Shown: positions 17,221-26,697, counted from the first letter of the stretch. The stretch is 64,000 nt of DNA from Paracidovorax wautersii (GCF_031453675.1 NZ_JAVIZX010000001.1:186001-250000); one strand, 5' to 3'. Numbers and translations: made by a program. The notes: generated by a model not told the origin, from the letters alone.

Positions 17221-18717
17221 ATGCTGAACCGCCGCACCCTGATCGCCTCGGGCCCCCTCGCCTGCGCCGTGCTGGCCACGCCGCTGCACGCGCTTGCGCA
17301 GCAGGGCAAGAAGAAGGACACCGTCACGCTCGCCATGACGCTGGAGCCGCCAGGCCTGGACCCGACGGCCGGCGCGGCCTCCTCCATCGCCGAGATCACG
17401 CTCTACAACGTCTACGAGACGCTCACCAAGATCAACGCCGACGGCAGCGTCTCGCCCCTGCTGGCGGAGAGCTGGGAGGTGTCGCCCGACCTGAAGACGA
17501 CGACCTTCCGCCTGCGCAAGGGCGTCAAGTTCCACAACGGCGCGCCCTTCAACGCGGCGGCCGTGAAGTTCTCCTTCGACCGTGCGGGCGGCGACAAGAG
17601 CACCAACAAGGACAAGCGCAGCTTTGCCGCGCTGACCACGCAGGTGGTGGACGAGCACACCGTCGTCGTCATCAACCAGGACATCGACCCCGACCTGCTC
17701 TTCGTGCTGGGCCAGGCCACGTCGATCATCGTGGAGCCCCAGAGCGCCGCGGGCAACGCCACCAAGCCCGTCGGCACCGGGCCGTACACGCTGGGCGCGT
17801 GGAGCCGGGGCTCGTCCATCACGCTGGCGGCCTGGCCGGGCTACCGGGCGGCGGGCAGCATCCGCATCCGCCGCGCCACCTTCCGTTTCATCCCCGACCC
17901 GGCGGCCCAGGTGGCCGCGCTGCTGGCGGGCGACGTGGACGCCTTTCCCCGCGTCACGCCGCGCAGCATGGCGCAGTTCAAGAGCGACCCGCGCTTTCAG
18001 GTGGTGGTGAGCGGCTCGCGCGCCAAGACCATCCTGGCCATGAACCACCAGCGCAAGCCGCTGGCGGACGTGCGCGTGCGCCGCGCCATCGCCGCCGCCA
18101 TCGACCGGAAGTCCGTGATCGAGGGCGCGGCCGACGGCCTGGGCGTGCCCATCGGGAGCCACTACGTGCCGGGTGCTTTCGGCTACGTGGACACCACCGG
18201 CATCAACCCGTTCGACGTGGAGAAGGCCAGGCGCCTGCTGGCCGAAGCCGGCGTGAAGACGCCGCTCACGCTCACCATGACGCTGCCGCCCACGCCCTAC
18301 GCCCGCCAGGGCGGCGAGGTGATCGCCGCGCAACTGGCCAAGGTCGGCATCACCGCCAAGCTGCAGAACGTGGAATGGGCGCAGTGGCTCAGCGGCACCT
18401 ACGGCAGCAAGAACTACGACCTGACGCTCATCTCCCACGTGGAGCCGTTCGATCTGGGCAACTTCGCCAAGCCCGACTACTACTGGGGCTACCAGTCGCC
18501 GCAGTTCAACGCGCTGTACGAGAAGATCAAGACCGCCGCCCGCCCCGCCGACCGCGCCCGCCTGCTGGGCGACGCGCAGCGCCTGCTGGCCGAGGATGCC
18601 GTGCACGCCTTCCTGTACCAGCCGCAGTGGGTCACGGTGGCCAACAAGAATTTGCGCGGGCTGTGGAAGGACATGCCGGTCTTCGTCAACGACCTGTCGG
18701 CGCTGTACTGGAGTTGA
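17221..18717 (+). CDS. Peptide ABC transporter substrate-binding protein (SBP family 5)
   Basis: A 498-residue periplasmic receptor. The signal peptide has MLNRRTLIASG and a hydrophobic stretch ending LHALAQQ; the Arg pair could allow Tat export, but the motif is weak. The mature part shows family-5 features: EPPGLDPT, TLYNVYETLTKI, LAESWEVSPD, LRKGVKFHNG, and the mid-protein FIPDPAAQVAALLAGDVDA. GGAG stands about 9 bp before ATG 17221, better than the upstream in-frame ATG. It is the ligand-binding part of the preceding transporter. Peptides or opines are the family norm; the adjacent amidase hints at an amide-containing ligand (inference). Confidence 0.94.
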   Translation: MLNRRTLIASGPLACAVLATPLHALAQQGKKKDTVTLAMTLEPPGLDPTAGAASSIAEITLYNVYETLTKINADGSVSPLLAESWEVSPDLKTTTFRLRKGVKFHNGAPFNAAAVKFSFDRAGGDKSTNKDKRSFAALTTQVVDEHTVVVINQDIDPDLLFVLGQATSIIVEPQSAAGNATKPVGTGPYTLGAWSRGSSITLAAWPGYRAAGSIRIRRATFRFIPDPAAQVAALLAGDVDAFPRVTPRSMAQFKSDPRFQVVVSGSRAKTILAMNHQRKPLADVRVRRAIAAAIDRKSVIEGAADGLGVPIGSHYVPGAFGYVDTTGINPFDVEKARRLLAEAGVKTPLTLTMTLPPTPYARQGGEVIAAQLAKVGITAKLQNVEWAQWLSGTYGSKNYDLTLISHVEPFDLGNFAKPDYYWGYQSPQFNALYEKIKTAARPADRARLLGDAQRLLAEDAVHAFLYQPQWVTVANKNLRGLWKDMPVFVNDLSALYWS

Positions 18718-18723
18718 TGCCGA

Positions 18724-18904
18724 ACACCCCCCTGAGGCGCTGCGCGCCTCCGTGCAGCCGCCAGAGGTGGCAGCTCTTCGGGCACGTCCCAGCCCGCGCA
18801 GGCAGGCTGGGAGCCGCGGCCCTCAGCCCCCGCTCTCGCCGTGCTGCGCACGGCGGGCAGGGGGACGCAGCCCTCGCTGCGGGGCGGCCCTTGCTCGGCT
18901 GCTG
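18724..18904 (+). repeat. GC-rich mosaic repeat, copy 1
   Basis: It shares ACACCCCCCTGAGGCGCT and, about 90 bp later, an ~80-bp block starting CCCCGCTCTCGCCGTGCTG with a second copy at 57528-57632. In copy 1 extra sequence separates the two blocks; in copy 2 they are adjacent. The second block contains GCCGTGCTGCGCACGGC, a strong hairpin. Confidence 0.85.
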
Positions 18905-19070
18905 CTGGGGTGGGCCGCGGCGGTATCGGGGGCTGTGGGCACCGCATCGAGCGCTTCGCGCTCTCGCTCTGTCGCGGCTGACAGACAAGGACACCGCCAT
19001 ACCGGAATGCGGAGGCCGCGGCCACGGCAAGGCGCCCTGAGGGGTGCACGCGCGAGTCGATAGCTCCCGA

Positions 19071-19113
19071 AACAATAGCTGCCAGCGCTTGCCACATAAG
19101 CGCTGGCGACCTT
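19071..19113 (-). repeat. Dispersed intergenic repeat, copy D
   Basis: AATAGCTGCCAGCGCTTG, 4 nt, ATAAGCGCTGGCGACC. The core inverted repeat CCAGCGCTT/AAGCGCTGG is perfect over 9 bp. It ends 24 bp before the amidase start, so it lies in the amidase 5' leader. Confidence 0.75.
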
Positions 19114-19136
19114 CTCGAATGAAAGGATCCCCTGCC

Positions 19137-20570
19137 ATGACCGCCTTGCACGACCTGCCCGCCTACGAACTCCTGGCCGCGTACCGGCAGCGGCAGCTGT
19201 CGCCGGTGGAGGTGACGCAGGCCGTGCTGGACCACATCGCGCGGTGGGAGCCCCACCTGCAGGCCACCTACCTGCTGCGGCCGGAGGCCGCGCTGGCGCA
19301 GGCCCGGGCGAGCGAGGCGCGCTGGCTGCGCGGCACGCCGCAGGGCCTGTTGGACGGCGTGCCCGTCACCGTCAAAGAGAACATCGCCACGCAGGGCGAC
19401 CCGACGCCGCTGGGCACGGCCGCCACGGTGCTGGAGCCTGCCGCGCAGGACGCGCCGCCCGCTGCCCGCCTGCGCGAGGCCAACGCGGTATTCATCGCCA
19501 AGACCACCATGCCGGACTACGGCATGCTGTCCTCGGGACTGTCCACCTTCCACCCGCTCACGCGCAACCCGTGGGACCTGCGCAAGAACCCCGGCGGCTC
19601 CAGCGCCGGGGGCGGCGCGGCGGCGGCGGCGGGCTATGGGCCGCTGCACGTGGGCACGGACATCGGCGGATCGCTGCGGCTGCCGGCCGGCTGGTGCGGC
19701 GTCTTCAGCCTCAAGCCCAGCCTGGGGCGCATCCCCATCGACCCGCCCTACACCGGCCGCGCCGCCGGCCCCATGACGCGGACCGTGCGCGACGCCGCGC
19801 TGATGATGCAGGCCCTGGCCCGGCCCGACGCGCGCGACAGCATGGCCCTGCCGCCGCAGTCCATCGCCTGGGACCAGTTCGACGCCGGCACGGACCGCCT
19901 GCGCGGCCTGCGCCTGGGCCTGCTGCTGGATGCCGGCTGCGGCCTGGCCGTGGAGCCCGCGGTGCGCGCGGCCATCGAGGCGGCGGCGCACCTGTTCGAG
20001 CAGGCTGGCGCGACCCTGGTGCCGATGGCGCCCTTCCTCGCGCCCGCCATGCTGGACGGCATGGACCGCTTCTGGCGCATGCGCTCGCACACCGATCTGC
20101 AGGCCCTGCCGCCCGAGCGCCGCGCGCGCGTGCTGCCCTACATCCGCGCCTGGGCCGACAGCGCGGCGGGCATGACCGGCGCGCAGGTGTTCGAGGCCAG
20201 CCAGCAGTTCCACGCCACCCGCGTGGCCACGGTGCGCGCCTGCAGCGCGGTCGACTACGTGCTCTCGCCCGTGGCGCCCATGCCGGCCTTCGCGGCCGAA
20301 CTGCCCTCGCCCACCAACGACCCGCTGCGCCCGCTGGAGCACATCGCCTTCACCGTGCCCTACAACATGTCGGAGCAGCCGGCCGCCTCCGTGCCCTGCG
20401 GCTTCACCGCCGACGGCCTGCCCATCGGCCTGCAGATCGCCGGCCAGCGCTTCGACGATCTGGGCGTGCTGCGGCTGTCGCGGGCGTTCGAGCAGCTGCG
20501 CGGGCCGCTGCGGGACTGGCCGGCCCCGCCGCAAGTGCAAACCCAGGCGCGCGGCCATCAAAAAGCATAG
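19137..20570 (+). CDS. Amidase (amidase signature family)
   Basis: A 477-residue hydrolase with the Ser-cisSer-Lys triad context. VTVKENIA carries the catalytic Lys (about residue 80). GGSSAGGGAAAAAGYGP carries the cis-Ser, and TDIGGSLRLPA carries the Ser nucleophile region. These enzymes cleave carboxamides; the substrate is not evident. The start is ATG 19137, with AAAGGA 11-15 bp upstream; a longer frame runs back through the repeat. The last few residues (GHQKA) and the stop codon fall in repeat copy E. It follows a peptide ABC system in the same direction after 419 bp, so co-regulation is possible but not shown. Confidence 0.93.
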   Translation: MTALHDLPAYELLAAYRQRQLSPVEVTQAVLDHIARWEPHLQATYLLRPEAALAQARASEARWLRGTPQGLLDGVPVTVKENIATQGDPTPLGTAATVLEPAAQDAPPAARLREANAVFIAKTTMPDYGMLSSGLSTFHPLTRNPWDLRKNPGGSSAGGGAAAAAGYGPLHVGTDIGGSLRLPAGWCGVFSLKPSLGRIPIDPPYTGRAAGPMTRTVRDAALMMQALARPDARDSMALPPQSIAWDQFDAGTDRLRGLRLGLLLDAGCGLAVEPAVRAAIEAAAHLFEQAGATLVPMAPFLAPAMLDGMDRFWRMRSHTDLQALPPERRARVLPYIRAWADSAAGMTGAQVFEASQQFHATRVATVRACSAVDYVLSPVAPMPAFAAELPSPTNDPLRPLEHIAFTVPYNMSEQPAASVPCGFTADGLPIGLQIAGQRFDDLGVLRLSRAFEQLRGPLRDWPAPPQVQTQARGHQKA

Positions 20571-20620
20571 CAGCTTGCGCTCATCTCATATGGCTTTGCG
20601 GTTTCTGCAGCACTCAAAGC
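20561..20620 (-). repeat. Dispersed repeat, copy E (degenerate), overlapping amidase stop
   Basis: GCATAGCAGCTTGCGCTCAT followed by ATATGGCTTTGCGG keeps the AGCTTGCGCT half of the element but has lost the second AAGCGC arm. The amidase stop codon TAG is part of the element. Confidence 0.5.
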
Positions 20621-20760
20621 CCCTGACAACCAGCGCACACTGCTACATTCCCCGTAGCACGATGCGCGCAGGCACAATGCCTGCGGCCTCCCGCCCGCCG
20701 CCCACCCACCGGTCTTCTCGCCGCCTCCTGTCAGCCCCCGGCTTCCGCCTTCGCCCGCCC

Positions 20761-21366
20761 ATGGACCTTCTTCTCGTCGCCTTGCTCCTCGCCTCGGGCA
20801 TCTACGTCCTCAATGCCCAGCAGCAACGCAAGCGCATCGCCCTGCTCGGGCACCACCTGCGCAACTACCAGATCGAAAAGCTGATGGAGACCCTCACCCA
20901 GGGCTACCTGCGCGCCCTGGGCGAGAAGGACGAGGCCCGCCGCGAGCAGATCTGGGGCCTGCTGGCCAGCAGCGAGGAGCAGCTGACCGACCAGTTCCAG
21001 CGCTTCGCCGCCGAATTCGCGCGCGTCGACCCCGCGCTGGCGCGGGTCAGCCGCCTGCCCTTCGCCCTGCCCTTCGCGCAGCAGTGGCTGCCCTCCGCCA
21101 CGTTCGACATGCGCCAGCTGGTGGCCGTGCACGCCAACGGCATCGGCCGCGTGGCGCGCAACGAGGCCGGGCGCTCCCCGCGCGACAAGGCCTTCATGAT
21201 GACGGCCGAGCTGTTCCTGATGCAGCACAGCTGCCACTGGTTCTGCAAGTCCAAGACGGTGGCCTCGGCCCGCATGCTGGCGCGCCACCAGACGCCGCTG
21301 GCCCAGCTGGTGGACTCGGTCTCGCCCGAAACGCGCACGGCCTACCGCGCGCTCACGGGCGGCTAG
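20761..21366 (+). CDS. Unknown membrane-anchored protein
   Basis: A 201-residue protein that I do not recognise. The N-terminus (MDLLLVALLLASGIYVLNA) is one hydrophobic anchor, followed by QQQRKRIALLGHHLRNYQIEK and a soluble helical domain. Noteworthy residues are the HSCHWFCKSK stretch near residue 160 (two Cys, two His) and conserved-looking acidic and basic pairs. ATG 20761 starts directly at the anchor; earlier in-frame starts read through repeat E. The gene is 14 bp from the following diguanylate cyclase gene, so the two are likely co-transcribed. Function unknown. Confidence 0.7.
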   Translation: MDLLLVALLLASGIYVLNAQQQRKRIALLGHHLRNYQIEKLMETLTQGYLRALGEKDEARREQIWGLLASSEEQLTDQFQRFAAEFARVDPALARVSRLPFALPFAQQWLPSATFDMRQLVAVHANGIGRVARNEAGRSPRDKAFMMTAELFLMQHSCHWFCKSKTVASARMLARHQTPLAQLVDSVSPETRTAYRALTGG

Positions 21367-21380
21367 CCGAGGCAGCCGCC

Positions 21381-23174
21381 GTGCCATCGCCCGCCCCGCA
21401 AGCCGCCGTGTCCACCACACCGCCAGCCCCCCGCTCCGGCCGCAGCTTCAGCTTCCGCAACCAGCTCACGCTGTGGTTCGGTGGCCTGTCGCTGGCCGCG
21501 CTGCTGGGCGGCGGCGCCTACGTGGGGCACATCGCCACCGGCGAGATGGCCCAATCGGGCGGCGAAGCGCTCTACATCAACGCCCGCTCCGCCGCCGACC
21601 TGCTGGCGACCAACCTGCGCGAACGCGCGCAGGAGATCGACCTGCTGCGGCTGTCGCCCACGTTCACGCGCGGCGACCTCGCCTCGAAGGATGTCCGCCA
21701 AGCGCTCGATGCGCGCAAGGCCGCACACAACGAATACGCCTGGATCGGCGTCACCAGCGCCCGCGGCGTGATCACGCAGGCAACGGACGGCATCCTGGTG
21801 GGCGAGACGGTGGACCACCGGCCCTGGTTCAGCGCTGCGCTCAAGGGCAACTTCGTCGGCGACGTGCACGACGCCGTGCTGCTGGCCAAGCGCCTGCCCA
21901 ACGTGCGGCAGGACCAGCCGCTGCGCTTCATCGACTTTTCCGCGCCCATCCTGGACGAACAGGGCCGGCTGCGCGGGGTGCTGGGCGCGCATGCGCACTG
22001 GTCCTGGGTGACCGACACGGTCGAGGCGGTCGTCAGCGGCCCCGGGGCCCTGAGCCGGGCCGAGGTGCTGATCGCCGACAAGGCCGGCAACATCCTCTAT
22101 CCCTTCCGCTACGCCGGCGTGCTGAAGCTGCCGCGCGGTGCCGATGCCAACCCGGGAACGCACTACACCTCCGTGGCATGGGACGATGGCGAGCGCTACC
22201 TCACCAGCCTCGTGCCCGTGGCGTCGCCGGGCGAGTCCCAACTGGGCTGGCGCGTGGTGCTGCGGCAGCCCGCCCAGGTGGCCCAGGCGCCCGTACGGGC
22301 GCTGCGCAACCAGTTGCTGGTCCTCGGGCTGGGCACGGCATTGCTGTGCGGCCTGCTGGCGCACCGCCTGGCCTCGCGCGTCAGCCGCCCGCTGGAACAT
22401 CTGGCCGACGCCGCCCGACGCATCGAAAGGCGCGAGGCCGCACCACCCTACCCGGCTGGCCACCACGCGGCCGAGATCGACCAGCTCAACCAGTCCTTCC
22501 AGTCGATGACGCAATCGCTGCTGGAGCGCGAGCAGCAGCTCTCGCAGCTCAACGCCTCGCTGGAAACACTGGTGGACGAGCGCACGCAGGCGCTGCACCG
22601 GGCCAATGCCGAGCTGGAAAGCCTGGTCGTGCGCGACCCTCTCACCGGTCTCTACAACCGGCGCCGCTTCGACGAGCGCCTGGCCGAACTGCTGCAGCTG
22701 TCCCAGCGCACCGGCCATGCCTTCGCGCTGATGCTGGTGGACGCCGACCATTTCAAGCGGGTCAACGACACCTTCGGGCATCCGGCCGGCGACGCGGTGC
22801 TCAAGCAGCTGGCCCGCCTGATCAGCGACAGCGTGCGGGTCACCGACTTCGTGGCGCGCTACGGCGGCGAGGAATTCGTGGTGCTGCTGCCCGACGTGCG
22901 CGATGTGCGCGAAGGCCTCACCGTGGCGGAGAAGCTGCGGGCTGCCGTGGCCGCCCATGATTTCGGCGCCGTGGGCCCGCTCACCGTCAGCATCGGCCTG
23001 GGCTGCACCCACTCTGGCGACCGCGTCCCGGACGACCTCGTCGGGCGCGCCGACAAGGCGCTCTACCAGGCCAAGCAGCAGGGCCGCAACCGCACCGTCG
23101 CCCTGCCGCTGGCCACCCCGGAGACCCCCGCCGGCAGCGCTGCGTTTTTCGCGGAACAGAACGGTCGCACATAG
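21381..23174 (+). CDS. Diguanylate cyclase with Cache and HAMP domains
   Basis: About 597 residues. Helix 1 (LTLWFGGLSLAALLGGGAYVGH) and helix 2 (LLVLGLGTALLCGLLAHRLAS) flank a ~260-residue periplasmic Cache-type sensor (Trp-rich VDHRPWFSAALKGNF). A HAMP segment, a coiled coil (LSQLNASLETLVDERTQALHRAN) and a GGDEF domain follow. The domain begins DPLTGLYNRRRF, the active loop is RYGGEEFVVLLPD, and an RVTD inhibitory-site motif stands just before it. It should make c-di-GMP in response to an extracellular ligand. No ATG precedes helix 1; I use GTG 21381 (GTG 21408 is possible). Confidence 0.9.
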   Translation: MPSPAPQAAVSTTPPAPRSGRSFSFRNQLTLWFGGLSLAALLGGGAYVGHIATGEMAQSGGEALYINARSAADLLATNLRERAQEIDLLRLSPTFTRGDLASKDVRQALDARKAAHNEYAWIGVTSARGVITQATDGILVGETVDHRPWFSAALKGNFVGDVHDAVLLAKRLPNVRQDQPLRFIDFSAPILDEQGRLRGVLGAHAHWSWVTDTVEAVVSGPGALSRAEVLIADKAGNILYPFRYAGVLKLPRGADANPGTHYTSVAWDDGERYLTSLVPVASPGESQLGWRVVLRQPAQVAQAPVRALRNQLLVLGLGTALLCGLLAHRLASRVSRPLEHLADAARRIERREAAPPYPAGHHAAEIDQLNQSFQSMTQSLLEREQQLSQLNASLETLVDERTQALHRANAELESLVVRDPLTGLYNRRRFDERLAELLQLSQRTGHAFALMLVDADHFKRVNDTFGHPAGDAVLKQLARLISDSVRVTDFVARYGGEEFVVLLPDVRDVREGLTVAEKLRAAVAAHDFGAVGPLTVSIGLGCTHSGDRVPDDLVGRADKALYQAKQQGRNRTVALPLATPETPAGSAAFFAEQNGRT

Positions 23175-23209
23175 GATTCACATGGTGGCTGGGGGAATTG
23201 GATTGCTCC

Positions 23210-23215
23210 TAAAAT
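23210..23215 (+). promoter_or_regulatory. Possible -10 element before the heme oxygenase gene
   Basis: TAAAAT lies 43 bp before ATG 23258 in the short gap after the cyclase. No good -35 stands at the right distance, so this is only a weak candidate for the phytochrome operon promoter. Confidence 0.25.
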
Positions 23216-23257
23216 CCCGCTGTACCGCGCCTCTCGACCTCGATTGTGCCGGGCTCC

Positions 23258-23926
23258 ATGAGGAATCCCGTGTCGCAGTACACCCTTGAAGCGCCTCCGC
23301 GCTCCGCGCCTCCCGCCGCCGCCAGCGATGCCCTGGCCGCGCTGCGCCGGGCGACGCAGGAGCGACACGCCCGCCTGGATGCCGGCTTGCGCATCGCCCG
23401 CCCCGAAGCCACCCTGGACGACTACGCCGACCACGCCGCCGCCCTGCGCACCTGGCTCGCCGCCCTGGCGCCCGAGCTACAGCAACTGGCCGCGCAGGAG
23501 CCGCGCTTCGCGCCGGATCTCGAACGCCGCCTGCGGGCCCTGGACGACGACCTGCGGGACGCTGGGCGCGCCACCGGCCAGCCCGCCAACGCCAGCGCTG
23601 CCACCCAGACAGAAATCCGCTACGCCCTGGACCAGGCCCCCCTGACGCCTGATGCCGTGCGCTGGGGCATGGCCTATGTGCTCGAAGGCTCCCAGCTCGG
23701 TGGTCAGGTGATGCACCGCCAGCTCGCCGGCCGCCTGGCGCCGCACCCGCTGCGCTACTTCCAGGGCCGGGGCGCCGACACCGGCGCCGCCTGGAAGGCG
23801 TTCCTCGCGCTCTTGCGCGCCCATCTCGATTCCCCACAGGCCATTGCAGCGGCCTGCCTGGGTGCGAACGCCGCCTTCGCCGGCCTGGAGTTCCACCTGC
23901 ACGTCCAAGGACCCCGGACACCATGA
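23258..23926 (+). CDS. bphO: Biliverdin-producing heme oxygenase
   Basis: A 222-residue helical protein opening cytosolic heme to biliverdin. RRATQERHARLD carries the likely proximal heme His (about residue 37), and the distal-helix signature appears as GMAYVLEGSQLGGQV (about residues 137-151), the Gly-rich helix of bacterial heme oxygenases. Its ATGA overlap with the phytochrome gene shows its job: it supplies the bilin chromophore. ATG 23258 is used; a GTG four codons upstream is also possible. The length is normal for BphO. Confidence 0.93.
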   Translation: MRNPVSQYTLEAPPRSAPPAAASDALAALRRATQERHARLDAGLRIARPEATLDDYADHAAALRTWLAALAPELQQLAAQEPRFAPDLERRLRALDDDLRDAGRATGQPANASAATQTEIRYALDQAPLTPDAVRWGMAYVLEGSQLGGQVMHRQLAGRLAPHPLRYFQGRGADTGAAWKAFLALLRAHLDSPQAIAAACLGANAAFAGLEFHLHVQGPRTP

Positions 23927-26124
23927 GCCTGCCCTATCCGGCCCCCACACTCGACAACTGCGATCGGGAGCCCATCCATATTCCGGGCGCCATCCAGCCC
24001 CATGGCGCCCTGCTCGCCCTGGACGCGGCCGGCCATGTGCGCAGCGCCAGCGCCAACGCGGCCGACTTGCTGGGCGTGCCCGTGCCGCTCGGCCAGACGC
24101 TGCCCACCGCCCGGCTGGACCGGGGCGGCAGCCGGCTGGCGGAGGCCGTGGCCGAAGGCCTGGCCTCCCTGGCCGGCCGGGGCGACCTGCCCATGCCGCT
24201 CGAATGCACGCTGCACGGCCGTACCTTCGACATGGTGCAGCACGTGTCGGCCCCGTGGCTGGTGCTCGAATTCGAGGAACGCCGGCATTCGTCGGCCGAG
24301 CTGGCGGGCTTTGCCGTGCAGGCCCACCGCGCCATGGAAAAGCTGCGCCGCCCGCGCGCTTCCATCGACGAACTGCTGCAGCTGGCCACGCAGGAGCTGC
24401 ACGCCCTGACGGGGTTCGACCGCGTGATGGCCTACCGCTTCCGCCACGACAGCAGCGGCGACGTGGTGGCCGAATCGCGCGTGCCCGAGCTGGATGCGTA
24501 CGTGGGCCGCCGCTATCCGGCCAGCGACATTCCTGCGCAGGCGCGCAAGCTGTACGTGGCCAACACGCTGCGCCTGATCGCCGACGTGAGCTCGCAGCCG
24601 GTGCCGCTGCAGCAGGACTTTCCCGGGCCGCTGGACCTCAGCTCCAGCCTGCTGCGCAGCGTGTCGCCGATCCACATCGAGTACCTGTCCAACATGGGCG
24701 TGGGTGCCTCGATGAGCATCTCCATCGTCATCAACGGTCAGCTGTGGGGCCTGCTGGCCTGCCACCACATGGGACCGCGGCAGGTGCCCTACAGCGTGCG
24801 CATGGCCTGCGACGTGATCGCGCAGATCCTGTCGGCCAACATCCAGAGCGCACTGTCGCGCCGCCAGGCCGACCGCCACCAGGAGGTGTCCGCCCTGCGC
24901 ACGGCCATCATGGAAAGCGTGCTGCATTCCGACGACGAGTTCGCCGCCCTGTGCCACTTCTCCAAGCCGCTGGCCGACTCGCTGCACGCCGAGGGCGTGG
25001 TGGTGTCGGAGCGCAGCAAGCTGTGCCGCGAGGGCCTGGTGTCGCAGGCCACCGCCGAAGCGTTGGTGCAGTGGCTCAACACCACCCAGCCGCAGCAAGG
25101 CCATGCGATGTACCGCACCCATGCGCTGCCGCTGGAGGCGCCCGAGCTGGCGCAGATCACCGCGCCCTGGTGCGGCGTGCTGGCATTGCCGCTGGACCGG
25201 ATGCACGGCAGCTGGCTGATCTTCCTGCGGCTGGAGCAGATCAAGACCATCCACTGGGGCGGCCGGCCGGAAAAGGAAGTGCGCCCCGGCCCGCTGGGCC
25301 CGCGCCTGACGCCGCGCGGCTCCTTCGACCTGTGGATGGAAACCGTCCGCTCCACGTCCGAACACTGGAGCGCCGAGGACGTGGACATCGCGCAGCAGCT
25401 GCTCAACGAACTGGTGCGCGCCCAGAACGCCCGCCATGCCGAACTCAACCGCGCCCGCAACCAGCTGATGGCGGTGCTGGGGCATGACCTGCGCGACCCG
25501 CTGCACTCCATCAGCATGGCCGCGCGCGTGCTGGAAAAGAGCGACCCGGGCGACGAGCGGGCCGGCAAGCTCGGCCAGCGCATCCAGTCCACCAGCAGCC
25601 GCATGCAGCGGCTGGTGAGCCAGGTGATGGACATGTCGCGCCTGCAGAGCAAGCTGGGCCTGGACCTGGAGCCGGTGGAGTTCGACCTCGTGCCCCTGCT
25701 GGCCGATCTGGTGGACGAGGCCCGCACGGCACACCCCGGCATCGCCATGGACATGCGGGTTCCCGACGCGCTGCCTGTGCATGCCGACCCCGACCGGATA
25801 GCGCAGGTGGTGGCCAATCTCATCAGCAACGCCCGCCACCACGGGCAGGTGGGGCACCCGATCGAGGTCATCGCTTTCAGCACGCCGCGCGGCCAGATCG
25901 TGCAGGTGCGCAATGTGGCACCTGAAATCCCGGCCGAGATCGCGGGCGACCTGTTCAAGCCCTTCAAGGCCACGTCGCTGGGCAACACCCGCAACCGCAA
26001 CGGCATGGGCCTCGGGCTGTACATCGCCCACCAGATCGTGCTGGGTCACGGCGGCAGCATCACCTATGTGCATGAGGCGCCACAGGTGGTGTTTTCCATC
26101 ACGCTGCCCCTGCCGCCGACCTGA
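23923..26124 (+). CDS. bphP: Bacteriophytochrome histidine kinase
   Basis: A 733-residue red/far-red photoreceptor. Order of parts: an N-terminal PAS domain with Cys13 (LDNCDREPIHIPG), the biliverdin attachment position of bacteriophytochromes; a GAF domain with PASDIP at residues 199-204 (Asp202); a PHY domain with tongue motif PRGSF at 464-468; a kinase DHp with phosphoacceptor His521 (GHDLRDPLHS); and an ATP domain with N box NLISNARHH and Gly box GMGLGLYIA. The key chromophore and kinase residues all look present, so it should be photoactive and able to phosphorylate. The following response regulator is the obvious partner. The ATG overlaps the heme oxygenase stop. Confidence 0.97.
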   Translation: MSLPYPAPTLDNCDREPIHIPGAIQPHGALLALDAAGHVRSASANAADLLGVPVPLGQTLPTARLDRGGSRLAEAVAEGLASLAGRGDLPMPLECTLHGRTFDMVQHVSAPWLVLEFEERRHSSAELAGFAVQAHRAMEKLRRPRASIDELLQLATQELHALTGFDRVMAYRFRHDSSGDVVAESRVPELDAYVGRRYPASDIPAQARKLYVANTLRLIADVSSQPVPLQQDFPGPLDLSSSLLRSVSPIHIEYLSNMGVGASMSISIVINGQLWGLLACHHMGPRQVPYSVRMACDVIAQILSANIQSALSRRQADRHQEVSALRTAIMESVLHSDDEFAALCHFSKPLADSLHAEGVVVSERSKLCREGLVSQATAEALVQWLNTTQPQQGHAMYRTHALPLEAPELAQITAPWCGVLALPLDRMHGSWLIFLRLEQIKTIHWGGRPEKEVRPGPLGPRLTPRGSFDLWMETVRSTSEHWSAEDVDIAQQLLNELVRAQNARHAELNRARNQLMAVLGHDLRDPLHSISMAARVLEKSDPGDERAGKLGQRIQSTSSRMQRLVSQVMDMSRLQSKLGLDLEPVEFDLVPLLADLVDEARTAHPGIAMDMRVPDALPVHADPDRIAQVVANLISNARHHGQVGHPIEVIAFSTPRGQIVQVRNVAPEIPAEIAGDLFKPFKATSLGNTRNRNGMGLGLYIAHQIVLGHGGSITYVHEAPQVVFSITLPLPPT

Positions 26125-26282
26125 GCACATCGCCCTGCGCGACCGTCCACGCGGTGGGTGCGTGGGGCTTCGCCCGCGGCCAAAAGGCGGCAGCGTCCTA
26201 CCCGTCACCATCGCCTCGCGGCGCCCAAATCGCTGAGAATGGCAGCAGTTCCAGCGCCCCTGCGCTTTCCCTGCTACTTTCC

Positions 26283-26675
26283 ATGCCGCCCGAGATCCTC
26301 ATCATCGACGACAACCAGGACGCCACCGAGCTGCTCCGCGAACTGCTGGAAATGCAGGACTACGCGGTACGCACGGCCCACACTGGCGCCGAGGCCCTGC
26401 AGCGCATGCGGGATAAGCCCGCGCAGATCCTGCTGGTGGACCAGAACCTGCCCGACATGCCCGGCTCGGCCCTGGCCCCGCAGCTGCGGGCCATCGCAGC
26501 GGAGCTCGGGGTGACCGAATGCGTTGCCATCGCCATCACGGGCATGGCGCCGGGCCCGCAGTCCGGGCTCCAGGGCTTTGACCACGTGCTGGGCAAACCG
26601 CTGGACTTCGATGCCTTCGACGGGCTGATGCAGCGCACGGTGGCGCAGTTGCAGTCCTCCACGCCGCGCGGTTGA
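26283..26675 (+). CDS. Single-domain response regulator (phytochrome partner)
   Basis: A 130-residue stand-alone receiver. The acidic pair is D9-D10 (LIIDDNQD), the phosphoacceptor Asp53 (LLVDQNLPD), the switch Thr in AITGMAP, and the conserved Lys in GKPLD. There is no output domain, so it must act through a partner protein or as a phosphate shuttle. It lies 158 bp after the phytochrome kinase gene and 22 bp before a kinase-like gene. No good ribosome site precedes ATG 26283, although it begins the receiver fold exactly; the frame stays open upstream to a GTG at 26154. Confidence 0.9.
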   Translation: MPPEILIIDDNQDATELLRELLEMQDYAVRTAHTGAEALQRMRDKPAQILLVDQNLPDMPGSALAPQLRAIAAELGVTECVAIAITGMAPGPQSGLQGFDHVLGKPLDFDAFDGLMQRTVAQLQSSTPRG

Positions 26676-26697
26676 CGCGCCGCCTCCATCCGTTCCC

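Larger units (their letters stand above)
18718..19136. other. Long non-coding gap between binding protein and amidase
   Basis: 419 bp with no credible gene. It holds the GC-rich mosaic repeat (18724-18904), a stretch of low-complexity GC-rich DNA, and copy D of the short dispersed repeat just before the amidase ribosome site. Open frames here encode only Arg/Ala/Pro-rich nonsense. Confidence 0.7.
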
